From the NCBI RefSeq assembly GCF_030913635.1, contig NZ_CP133188.1:3557606-3621605 (forward strand): DNA of 64,000 bases, in the 5' to 3' direction. Made by a program: the position numbers and the translations under genes. The stretch comes from Sedimentibacter sp. MB35-C1 (GTDB taxonomy: Bacteria; Bacillota; Clostridia; Tissierellales; Sedimentibacteraceae). The first letter of the stretch is position 1, and each line of letters starts with the position of its first letter. The notes beneath the pieces are model-generated. The model did no database searches. It had not been told where the DNA came from and saw nothing but the letters and a program-made list of their open reading frames with translations. Below, piece after piece: positions 55,932-64,000 of this stretch.

Positions 55932-56764
55932 TTATTGATTATTCAGCAAAAATACAGACAGCTCCGGAGGAGCCATCAGCCTGAGAGGTAATTGTGATGT
56001 CCCAAGCCCTGTGTTCACATATACCATGGTCTGTCTGAAATTATTAAAAGTATATATTCCGCCCGTGTATTTTTTCGCCAGAAGCGGAAGCCATTTGATA
56101 AAGGGAAGATTAACCTGACACCCGTGGCTGTGCCCTGCTAAATACAAATCTATTTCATATTCCAGCAAATAATCAATCACATCCGGCTCGTGGCTCAGCA
56201 CCACATTATAGCATTCCTCATCCAGCAGGCTTATGAGCATTTCTTTGTCAAATTTTCCGAATATTGAGTCGTCCATTCCTATAATATTAACATTATACTC
56301 ATCCAAAACAATTTTCTCATTTTTCAATATAACAAATCCGCTGTTCTCCATTATTTTTTATATGCGTATTCTGCTCCTCCTCCATAATCGTGATTGCCGT
56401 AAATAGCATACTTACCCATAGGAGCCTTGATCGACCCAAGTATTTTGCTTATTCCATCAATATTGTCCTTACCTTCGTAGCTGCTGTACTCATCTAATAA
56501 ATCTCCGGTAAAAACTACTATGTCAGGATTTTCGCCATTTATTTTTTCTGCGACCTTCTTAATGTCTTTTTCATCAAAATATTCCGATATATGCATATCG
56601 GAGAACTGAAGTATTTTTAAATCTTTATCGCTTGAACTGATACGACTGTCCTTTACATTTATATAGTGGACCATTAATAGGTTAGTCTCAACATATCGGG
56701 CGTATATATACACAACAAAAGCAATCAACAAAAGAGTACTTATAAATCTTAAAAATTTTTTCAC
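55932..56764 (-). CDS. Membrane-anchored metallophosphoesterase (frameshifted)
   Basis: Two overlapping frames (56764-56351 and 56351-55932) join if one base is added in the T6 run at 56354-56359. The combined protein is about 277 aa. N-terminal membrane anchor (residues 2-23), then LQFSDMHIS (DxH), FTGDLLD (GD), IYGNHDYGGG (GNHD), VVLSHEPDV and LAGHSHGCQV (GHxH), a complete calcineurin-like set of the YkuE type. The motifs being intact on both sides of the frameshift argues for a sequencing indel rather than decay. Confidence 0.85.
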
Positions 56765-56904
56765 TGTAACACTCCATAAGAGATTTCAAGTTGAAGTATA
56801 TCAAATTCGGCAAAAAAAATAAAGCGAAACTTAATTCATACAAAAAGTAATTTATGTATTGAATATAAGTTTACTTTATTTTTCGAGTTTCATCTTTTAC
56901 ACTA

Positions 56905-57162
56905 TTATACGATTTTTGTTTCCTCTTCATCACATATGAAAAATTCAACGTAATTAGTTAAAATATCAATATAATTAAATGACACCACTCTTCTTAATCC
57001 TTTGTTATCAACGTGAACCGTAAATACTGAAGGATACGTGTCAGCGATTACCCCTTCACTAATATGCGACCTGGCTTTCCCTTTTCTTACTTTAAATTTA
57101 ACTTTTTGGCCTACACATCCTTCTACCAATCCTTTTACCCTAGCTACAGAATTTGCCGTCAA
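56905..57162 (-). CDS. veg: Veg family protein
   Basis: 85-aa Veg/DUF1021 protein with the family pattern VARVKGLVEGCVGQKVKFKV, RKGKARSHISEGVIADTYPS and VFTVHVDNKGLRRVVSFNYI. The start is TTG at 57162 with GAAGGTGA upstream. In Bacillus, veg precedes the ispE gene and affects biofilm formation. Here ispE is about 1.7 kb away, with corA in between, so the neighbourhood is partly conserved. Confidence 0.85.
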   Translation of the reverse strand: MTANSVARVKGLVEGCVGQKVKFKVRKGKARSHISEGVIADTYPSVFTVHVDNKGLRRVVSFNYIDILTNYVEFFICDEEETKIV

Positions 57163-57346
57163 AAAATCACCTTCTACACTATATTAAATGAAAATCAGGT
57201 AAAATTTATTCATTTATTAATATCTTTACCATAACAATGAAAAATATGTGCTTTTTCTTTAATTTACTTATTTTTAACTTGCAAATAATAAGAAAATAGA
57301 CTATTATAATTAAGGCAATTAAACATATAAAAAGGAAGTGAATGTA

Positions 57347-57430
57347 ATGGACGAGGTCCCTACGGTCAAACAGATTGCACAAAATAAACTTAATACTTCT
57401 CTATTACTGAACTTATCATCAATTTGGTAA
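57347..57430 (+). CDS. Short leader ORF upstream of corA
   Basis: AAAGGAAGTG lies ahead of an ATG at 57347 that opens a 27-codon frame (MDEVPTVKQIAQNKLNTSLL...). It stops within a small hairpin (TAATAGA-GGAAA-TCTATTA) 34 bp before corA. Good ribosome binding site and position suggest a regulatory leader peptide or a fragment. No homology is recognised. Alternatively, another indel hides a longer gene. Confidence 0.3.
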   Translation: MDEVPTVKQIAQNKLNTSLLLNLSSIW

Positions 57431-57463
57431 TAGAGGAAATCTATTATTAAATTGAGGTGAACA

Positions 57464-58400
57464 ATGCTTGATATATTCAAATCTATTAACGACACTCTTT
57501 TCACACTGGAAGAAATAGAAGACGGAGCATGGATCAATCTGGTTGATCCGACACCCGAAGAACTGGATTTTATTGAAGACGAACTTTCAGTAGACAGAGA
57601 TTTTTTAAGAGCAGCACTTGATGAGGAAGAATCTGCACGTTTAGAAACAGAAAATGATCAGGTTTTAATACTTGTGGATACACCTTATGTGGAAAAAACT
57701 GATGATCACATAATATATGAAACGCTGCCTCTTGGAATTATTATAACTGGAAAAAACATTATTACCGTATGCCTGAAAAATTCTATTGTCCTTGACCAAT
57801 TTGAAAAGAACAGCATACGAACATTTTACACTTATAAAAAGTATCGATTCTTGTATCAAATACTTTACAAAAAATGCACAGAGATATCTTCTCTATCTGA
57901 GACAAATCGACAGAATGAGCAATTACGTTGAAAAACAGCTGCATCAGTCGATGAAAAATAAAGAACTTATTCAGCTTTTAGATCTTGAGAAATCACTTGT
58001 TTATATAACCACAGCGCTAAAGGCAAATCAAGTGGTGCTTGAAAAAATTCTTAGAATCAACATAATTAAAAAGTACTCTGAGGATGAAGATCTTCTTGAA
58101 GATGTAATAATCGAGAACAAGCAGGCCATCGAAATGGCTAACATATATAGTGGAATACTTAGCGGAACAATGGATGCATTTGCATCAATTATTTCAAACA
58201 ATCTTAACATTGTAATGAAGCTGTTAACATCAATAACAATATTGATGGCTATTCCAACAATGTTCTCAAGTTTTTTTGGAATGAACGTTGCAAACATACC
58301 ATTTGCTACATCTCCTTTCGGCTTTTGGATCGTATTAGGAGTATCAGTAGTTACAGCCGCAATCGTTGGGGTTGTTCTGCTGAAAAAGAATTTATTTTAA
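57464..58400 (+). CDS. corA: CorA-type magnesium transporter (frameshifted)
   Basis: The reading frame from the ATG at 57464 (GAGGTG upstream) and the frame reaching 58400 join when one A is removed from the A6 run at 57869-57874. The combined protein is about 311 aa. The N-terminal domain is acidic (WINLVDPTPEELDFIEDEL). The two C-terminal membrane helices flank the diagnostic GMN motif (FFGMNVANIPFA, near residue 277), ending in a basic KKN tail. It forms a pentameric Mg2+ channel. Confidence 0.88.
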
Positions 58401-58403
58401 CAA

Positions 58404-58458
58404 ATGAATAGCACCCGATTTTCTTCAATTACACACTGGAAAATCGGGTGCTATTCAT
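58404..58458. terminator. Long perfect terminator hairpin after corA
   Basis: ATGAATAGCACCCGATTTTC and its exact complement GAAAATCGGGTGCTATTCAT form a 20-bp stem around a 15-nt loop. Unusually long and perfect for a simple terminator; it has only short T runs. Confidence 0.8.
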
Positions 58459-58882
58459 TCTGATTATCTATTTCTGTTTTTGGGGGAATCACCTCTTCTG
58501 TTAATCTATACATTAACGCCTGTTTTATTTACTACCGTTTAGATTCTGTAGAGAATACATTCAATTCAAACTCAGTCAAAATTTAGTTTAAAAGTATTAA
58601 CTCATCTCATTCTTACTTTAAATCTTACATAAACAAATCAGATAATTATCTTTATCATACTTCTCAATACATTTACCAATAAACTAAAATCTGTCTTTTA
58701 AAGTTTATTTGAAATAATCTAAACGATAAATTTAAATAAAACATTTGCTGTATTTATTATATACCCAATTAAATTTTAATTAATCACAGTTTTTCAAATA
58801 ATTAAAAAAATTTTTAAGTTGTTATAATTTGCTGGTTAATATATAATAAACACTAACTTTGTATTCTGATGAGGTTATAGTG
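58459..58882. other. AT-rich intergenic region before ispE
   Basis: About 420 bp without a frame or recognisable structure. AT content is very high near 58730-58850, where the ispE promoter presumably lies. Confidence 0.4.
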
Positions 58883-59750
58883 ATGAAAATTTATTCTTAT
58901 GGAAAAATAAATTTATTTTTAGATATAGAGGGAAAGCTACAAAACGGATATCACCTTATAAAAACAATCATGCAGTCCATAGACATGCATGATGAAATTC
59001 AAATAAGTAATTACGATAAAGATGAAATTATTATACAATGCAGCACTCCGAATATTCCGGTTGATGAAAGGAATACATGCTATAAAGCTGCAGCTGCTAT
59101 AAAAGAAATATATCATATAAATTCAGGAATAGTCATACAAATTAATAAGACAATACCTTCCGAAGCCGGGCTGGCAGGCAGGAAGCGGCAATTCAGCAGC
59201 TGTCATAAGAGGATTGAATATTTATTGGAATCTGAATATGTCTGAACTTGAAATGCAGGCAGTAGCTCTCAAAGTAGGATCTGATGTTCCATTCTGCCTA
59301 ACAGGAGGAACTTATAAGGCTGAAGGTACAGGCGAAAAGCTTGCTAAGTTAAATGATTTTACTTGGGATAATATTTTAGTAGTAAAGCCGGATTTCTCAA
59401 TGTCGACGAAGTTTGTATACAGCAATACTGAACCACGCCATTACAACTTGCATAAAAACAGTAAAATATTAGATTATATTAATTCAAACAACTTCTGTAG
59501 CACTGCCCAATCTGCATGCAATTCTCTTGAGAAGGTTGTTGAAATATTTCATCCTGAAATAAATAAAATAAAAAAAATGATGATACAAAAAGGAGCAATA
59601 AATTCACTTATGACAGGAAGCGGATCAGCAGTGTACGGGTTGTTTGCTGACAAATTGAGCCTTGAAGAGGCATATAAAAACATTTCAAGCATATATCCTC
59701 AAACATTTATAACTAAAACAATTAATAAAGGTTATCAAATAATTGTTTAG
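58883..59750 (+). CDS. ispE: 4-diphosphocytidyl-2-C-methyl-D-erythritol kinase (frameshifted)
   Basis: GHMP-family kinase of the MEP isoprenoid pathway. The ATG at 58883 has GAGGT upstream; the frame is open 24 nt further but less plausible. N-terminal KIYSYGKINLFLDI, then the ATP loop PSEAGLAGGSGNSAAV, which becomes visible only if one base near 59180 is removed. The C-terminal half reads KVGSDVPFCLTGGTYKAEGTGEKL and SLMTGSGSAVYGLF. The full length, about 288 aa, fits the family. The frameshift falls in the most conserved motif of an essential gene, so sequence error is more likely than inactivation. Confidence 0.88.
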
Positions 59751-59802
59751 AGCAATTTATATGAGGGTATCAGCATAATAAATAAAAAGACTGAGGTAAA
59801 TT

Positions 59803-60358
59803 ATGAAAAAAATTGCTGCTAATTATTGGACTGATTGCTTTGCTGGCAACGGGCTGCACCAAACAAATTGAAGAAATCCCCAATGAAGAAGAAATAGGCG
59901 GACAAGAAACCGAATCTGAACAAGAAAAAAAGTGCTGCACTAATCGCCCCTGATTTCGAACTTAAATCGCTGGATGGCACTACCGTTAAATTAAGTGAAT
60001 TGAGAGATAAAAATGTAATACTGAACTTCTGGGCAACATGGTGCGATTTTTGCGTTATTGAAATGCCAGATTTGCAAAAAATTGCAGGAAGCACATAAGG
60101 ACGACCTTTGGTACTGACTGTCAACGTTGGAGAATCAAAGAGGTTGTGCAAGGCTTTCTTGAAGAAAATGGACTTGACATTAATGTAGTTCTGGATGAAG
60201 ATATGAGTGTTGCAGGCACATACGGCGTACGCTCCTTCCCTACAACAATATCCATAAATAAAAAAGGCGAAGCCGTACAAAGGATATGTAGGAATGCTTT
60301 CATACGAGCAAATGGAACAGCTTTATGGCTTTTTGAGGAATAATATAAATTATTCAAA
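59803..60358 (+). CDS. TlpA-like thioredoxin lipoprotein (several frameshifts)
   Basis: GAGGTAAATT precedes an ATG at 59803. Reading across three to five single-base shifts gives a lipoprotein signal (LLATGCTKQ), a Glu-rich linker, then APDFELKSLDGTTVKLSELR, VILNFWATWCDFCVIEMPDL with the redox CxxC as CDFC, LVLTVNVGESKE and GVRSFPTTISINKKGE with the cis-Pro. This is a complete TlpA/ResA-type extracytoplasmic thiol-disulfide oxidoreductase. Shifts occur near 59818, 59930, 60080-60110 and 60283. Confidence 0.75.
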
Positions 60359-60385
60359 ATTATGTAATATCCATAATACACTTTT

Positions 60386-60418
60386 AAATGCGGCTGCGAA
60401 TTTATCGCAGCCGCATTT
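60386..60418. terminator. Bidirectional terminator between tlpA-like and etfA
   Basis: AAATGCGGCTGCGA-ATTTA-TCGCAGCCGCATTT is a perfect 14-bp stem with T- and A-rich flanks, between two convergent transcripts. Confidence 0.92.
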
Positions 60419-60451
60419 TATACCTATTCGCAAAAATTTATTTCGTTTCCT

Positions 60452-61639
60452 TTATTTTTCTGTAAGTATGGGAAGAATTTCTTTGATATCACCTACTATT
60501 TTGTAATTTTGCGACTTTAAATATTGGTGCATCAGGGTCATTTGTTTATTGCCACAATAGTTTCTATATCTGCAAGACCTGCAAGGTGCTGTATAGCACC
60601 GGATATACCACCAGGCTATATATATTTTGGGAGCAACTGTCTTGCCCGTCTGTCCTACTTGCTGGCTGTAAGGCATCCACCCTGAATCAACAACCGGTCT
60701 GGAAGATCCCAGCGCACCTCCCAGAGCATCTGCCAGTTCCTGAGCCATATGAATGTTTTTCTGGCTTCCTAATTCCTCTTCCTACGCTTACGATTATATC
60801 TGCATCTTAGAAAGATTTAACCCCTCGTCATTGTCAATATCTCTTATTTTTTAACAAAACTTTCTACGGGAGACGGGACATCCAAAAATGTTATTCTGCC
60901 TTTTCTTTCATAGTCAGGTTCCTTTTGTTTAAAAACCTTGGGGCAGAACGGTGGCCATCTGAGGTCGGTTATTGGGGGCACACTATAGTCCGCCCATCAA
61001 ATTTCCACCAAAAAGCCGGTCTCGTCTGGAGAAGCAACCTTTCTTCTTTATCTATTTCTAATAATGTACAGTCGGCAGTAAGTCCTGTACGAAGCGCCGA
61101 CGAAATATGAGGAGCAAGAGACCTTCCGTTTTGATGTCGCTCTCCCTATGAGCACTATTTCAGGCTTGTATTTCTTTACTAGATCAAGCATTACCTCGCC
61201 GTAAATGTGGTCATTGAAATCTTTAAACCATGGAGCATCCATTATCATAACTTCATCAGCTCCATATGCAATGAGCTCTCCCGGAAGGCTTCCTATGTCT
61301 GACACCCAGTATTACAGCTGTAACATGAGTATTTAATTCCGCTGCCAATTCCTCGGCCTTTCCCAGAAGCTCCAGTGCAACTGGTTTTAGTTTGCCGTAT
61401 CTCTGCTCAGCAAAAACCCATATACCCTCGTATGCACTTAAATCCTTTTTGTACTTTCATCTCTTATAAATTCAAAATTGCTCCAAATTTGCAGCTTTCC
61501 ACACAGGAACCACAGAGGGGTGCACTTAGACCCTATAACAGCTTTTTTATCCTTTAATTCTATAGCTCCAGAAGGGACATGTTCCTATACATCTTTTGCA
61601 GCCAACACACTTTTCCTTTATGATGCTTATACTTGCCAT
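60452..61639 (-). CDS. etfA: Electron transfer flavoprotein alpha subunit with ferredoxin domain (frameshifted)
   Basis: The ATG at 61639 starts MASISIIKEKCVGCKRCIGT with a CxxCxxCxxxC 4Fe-4S motif. The central part includes PEIVLIGRATSKRK-like text (61150-61200) and, near the 3' end, ADALGGALGSSRPVVDSGW and QVGQTGKTVAPKIYIAW, the FAD-binding signature of EtfA. At least five frameshifts interrupt it. EtfA with an N-terminal ferredoxin is typical of bifurcating Etf, such as LctC of Acetobacterium. It stands last in an operon with EtfB and an FAD dehydrogenase. Confidence 0.8.
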
Positions 61640-61653
61640 TATCTTCACCGTCC

Positions 61654-62457
61654 TTAAACTTCTATGGAAAGCAGTATCTCGGCCAGTTTTTCTGCCTTCT
61701 CCCCCGGGACTGCCATTTATTTCGACGCTGTTCACTTCATAGACAGGCACAAATGTCTTTCTTACCTGTGTCGGAGAGCCTTTCAATCCTGCTCTCTCTT
61801 CATCAGCGTCGATGTCGCCAAAAGTAACAATTTCTATCTCCGCCTTCTTAGACTTCTTGGTAGCTTTTTATGGAAGGAAGTCTCGGCATGTTTATCTCTT
61901 TGACAGCTGTAATAAGCGCCGGTAATTTAATTTCAATTTCTTCATATCCATCATCTGTTATTTTCATGCAGCACATGGTATCTTTTTTTTATTTCAATTA
62001 TTTTGCTGATATTTGTTGCATAAGTGCGATTCCCTAGAGGATTTTGCAAGGCTTGGCCCTACCTGCGCCATGTATCTCCGTCTGTTGCCTGCTTTCCGCA
62101 GATTATCAAATCATAGTCACCGATTTTTTCCACACCTTTGCTGAGAGCATAAGACGTTGCCAGAGTATCAGAGCCTGCAAATTTTTCTGTCCGTAAGAAG
62201 CATAGCCTTATCGATTTTTAATGCATACTGCTTCTCTCATCATTTCAGCCGCAGCGGGAATTCCCATGCTTATTCCGAAAAACTTCCGCTCCGTATTTCT
62301 CTTTTATTCTCACAGCTTCTTCTATGGCATATGTGTCAAAAGGATTAATTATTGTGCCGGTAACGTTCTCTCTTATGGAGTTAGTATTTGTTTCAGGGGT
62401 CCATTTTTACTTCGTTTTGTTCCGGGGACACTGTTTAATGCATACGATAATTTTCAT
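61654..62457 (-). CDS. etfB: Electron transfer flavoprotein beta subunit (frameshifted)
   Basis: AGGAGG lies 7 nt ahead of an ATG at 62457 that opens [11 protein letters not shown], the usual EtfB start. Following the protein across frameshifts gives an [24 protein letters not shown] section (62280-62350), a [19 protein letters not shown] section (62050-62110) and the end [10 protein letters not shown] with stop at 61654. EtfB would bind the second FAD and NADH. It ends 14 bp before etfA. At least five single-base shifts are present. Confidence 0.75.
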
Positions 62458-62459
62458 AT

Positions 62460-64000
62460 GTTTCCCTCCTCTTTCTCATAGGAAATATTGTTCCTCTATT
62501 AAAAACAACTGCTTCGGATCTGAAATATTTTCTTTATGTTTCGCATTTCATTCAATTCACTGTGGCTGTACATTTTTTGAAGAAAAGGAACCTTTAACTT
62601 CCCGACTCCATGTTCGGCCGACACAGCGCCGCCCATTGCGGAAATTTTTTCAGCCCACAACAGGAATGAATCCTTTCCGCTTTTATACTCGTCCATATTT
62701 CTCCGGAATTAAGTTTACATGAAGATGATTATTCCCTATATGACCAAATATAACAGCAGCATGAAGTTTATTCTTTTCTATATCTTCGTTGTACATTTTC
62801 CATAACTTCCTTAAGTTTATCATCCGGAACCGACATATCTGTTCCCAGCTTTCTTATATTTGGATCTATCTTTTTCACTTCATCTATCTGCATATTTACG
62901 CACTCGGGACATGCATGCCTGAGAAAGCGTGCAGCTTCTCAAGACTGACAGGATTATTTGCAACCCACGTTGCATCCTCATCGCCGCATAGCTTTGCAAT
63001 AACATCTCCCAGCTTTTCGAATTCCAGCCCAGATTTCTGTGTCTGAATCTCCTTCAATTTCTGTGTACACTGCCGTATGGTAGCCTTCCTTTATCTCTTG
63101 CACAGAGGAAAAAGCCGGGTTTGTCTTCTGCTGCACTTTAAGCATTTCCAATGCGCTTATGGGCTGAAAAAATTCGATGGCCGAAGGTTTGATGTTAAGC
63201 GGCTCCATGTTGTCGAACAGTTTTCCCCTCTCAATGCCCTCACCCGGATCCAAAGCCTTGTCCTCATCCGGCATAAAAATAGTAACTTGCCCCAGTTTTG
63301 ATTTATGTGTTCTGTTTAGCTCAATTTCAATCTCCGTTATTACTCCCAGAGTTCCGTCAGAGCCTACTCTAAATAAATCTATCATATCCATGGCAGGCTT
63401 GTTGCAGTATCCTGAAGTATTCTTCTTCACATCAGGCATTTTATATTTCGGAAGTTCACCCGAAATTTTCCTTTCCCGCTCTCCGGTTACAAGGGTAAAC
63501 CCTCAGCCTTCAGAGACAATATTTCTCCCTCTTGCCATGGCTTAAAACATCTCCATTCGCAAGAACCACTCTTATGGCTGTCCACATGATCTCTTGAAAG
63601 GGAACCGTATCACCAAAACTTTTTGCACCTGAAGCATTGCATGATACCATACCGCCTATGGATGCAGACGCCTCGGTAGGGTCAGTTGAATAAAACCATT
63701 CATTTTTTCGCCATATGTTCCAAGGCATCTTTTGATTCCTTGCCCCAATCCGTCGTTATAAATGACTTGTTAAGCAGGTATTTTCTGATTTCGGCAAGAA
63801 GAACACCTGGCTGTACACTTAAAAAGAACCTGTCCTGCTTTTTATCGTACCTTGCTCCAATTACACTGTTCATCCTGCTCAGATTTATAACATGTCCTCC
63901 CATGGGAACCGCAGAAGCGGCAAGCCCAGTGCGCGCTCCTTGTATAGTTATAGGCACACATTTAGAAGCACATTCTTTAACCGATGCCATAATTTCTTCT
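62460..64000 (-). CDS. FAD-binding D-lactate/glycolate dehydrogenase-type oxidoreductase (partial, frameshifted)
   Basis: Runs off the right edge. Fragments in successive frames: PITIQGARTGLAASAVPMGG (FAD-binding PCMH domain), QPGVLLAEIRKYL, DPTEASASIGGMVSCNASGA, DLFRVGSDGTLGVITEIEIE, then ISALEMLKVQQKTNP and the C-terminal VSAEHGVGKLKVPFLQKMYS with NEMRNIKKIF. This is the GlcD/D-LDH family. With ferredoxin-EtfA and EtfB behind it, it resembles LctD of the lactate dehydrogenase/Etf bifurcating complex, which couples lactate oxidation by NAD+ to reduced ferredoxin consumption. At least six frameshifts are seen; the true stop lies between 62450 and 62500. Confidence 0.78.

Noticed and set aside
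61375..62722. Plus-strand frames over the Etf genes
   Set aside because: They are artefacts of frameshifted minus-strand genes whose conserved motifs are clearly readable.

Overview
The window is AT-rich, codes mostly on the minus strand, and uses strong AGGAGG-type ribosome binding sites. It carries a proS T-box leader, a Veg protein, a sporulation-type YpeB-like protein and a TcdR/UviA-like sigma factor. Together these point to a Gram-positive, anaerobic, spore-former-related Clostridia/Tissierellia-type chromosome; genus is not decidable from the sequence alone. No rRNA, tRNA or CRISPR array was seen.

Positions 1-12300 are a scrambled accessory region. Small enzyme genes (alpha/beta hydrolase, cupin, three GNAT acetyltransferases, NUDIX, DUF2935, phosphodiester glycosidase, RCC1-like protein) sit among broken partial copies of one another. 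One GNAT gene with its flanks is present twice, nearly identical. A YpeB-like gene has a truncated second copy joined to an IS3 remnant. Fragments of an RCC1-like gene and of the first gene of the window are fused.

Positions 12300-36240 look like a defence and mobile island, almost all on the minus strand. It holds a HEPN-like gene, a sigma70-like factor overlapping a RecQ-like helicase, a DUF4062 (TIR-like) large protein, a Gabija-type pair (OLD nuclease plus UvrD-like helicase), a broken tyrosine recombinase, an IS110-family element with a long 3' non-coding tail, a RES-domain toxin-like protein, and a graspetide-like RiPP cluster (ATP-grasp ligase, membrane protein, and a precursor with four SDPDEF repeats). 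Short shared motifs lie just outside several of these modules, as if they were cassettes. A roughly 410-bp direct repeat flanks the 17-kb part from 18436 to 36237, and the right copy ends directly at the stop codon of a housekeeping EF-G paralogue gene.

Positions 36240-54000 are ordinary and intact: an EF-G-like GTPase, a very long DUF445-type membrane protein, branched-chain aminotransferase, a four-gene RND efflux operon (adaptor, pump, TetR regulator, TolC-like) with a near-perfect promoter and an operator at its start, a metallophosphoesterase operon, and proS under a T-box.

Positions 54100-64000 contain recognisable core genes (5'-nucleotidase with LysM, metallophosphoesterase, veg, corA, ispE, TlpA-like thioredoxin, and an FAD-dependent dehydrogenase/EtfB/EtfA cluster resembling electron-bifurcating lactate dehydrogenase). 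Nearly every long gene has one or more single-base frameshifts, several in A/T homopolymers. This looks more like sequence error toward a contig end than gene decay, so these genes are reported as whole loci.
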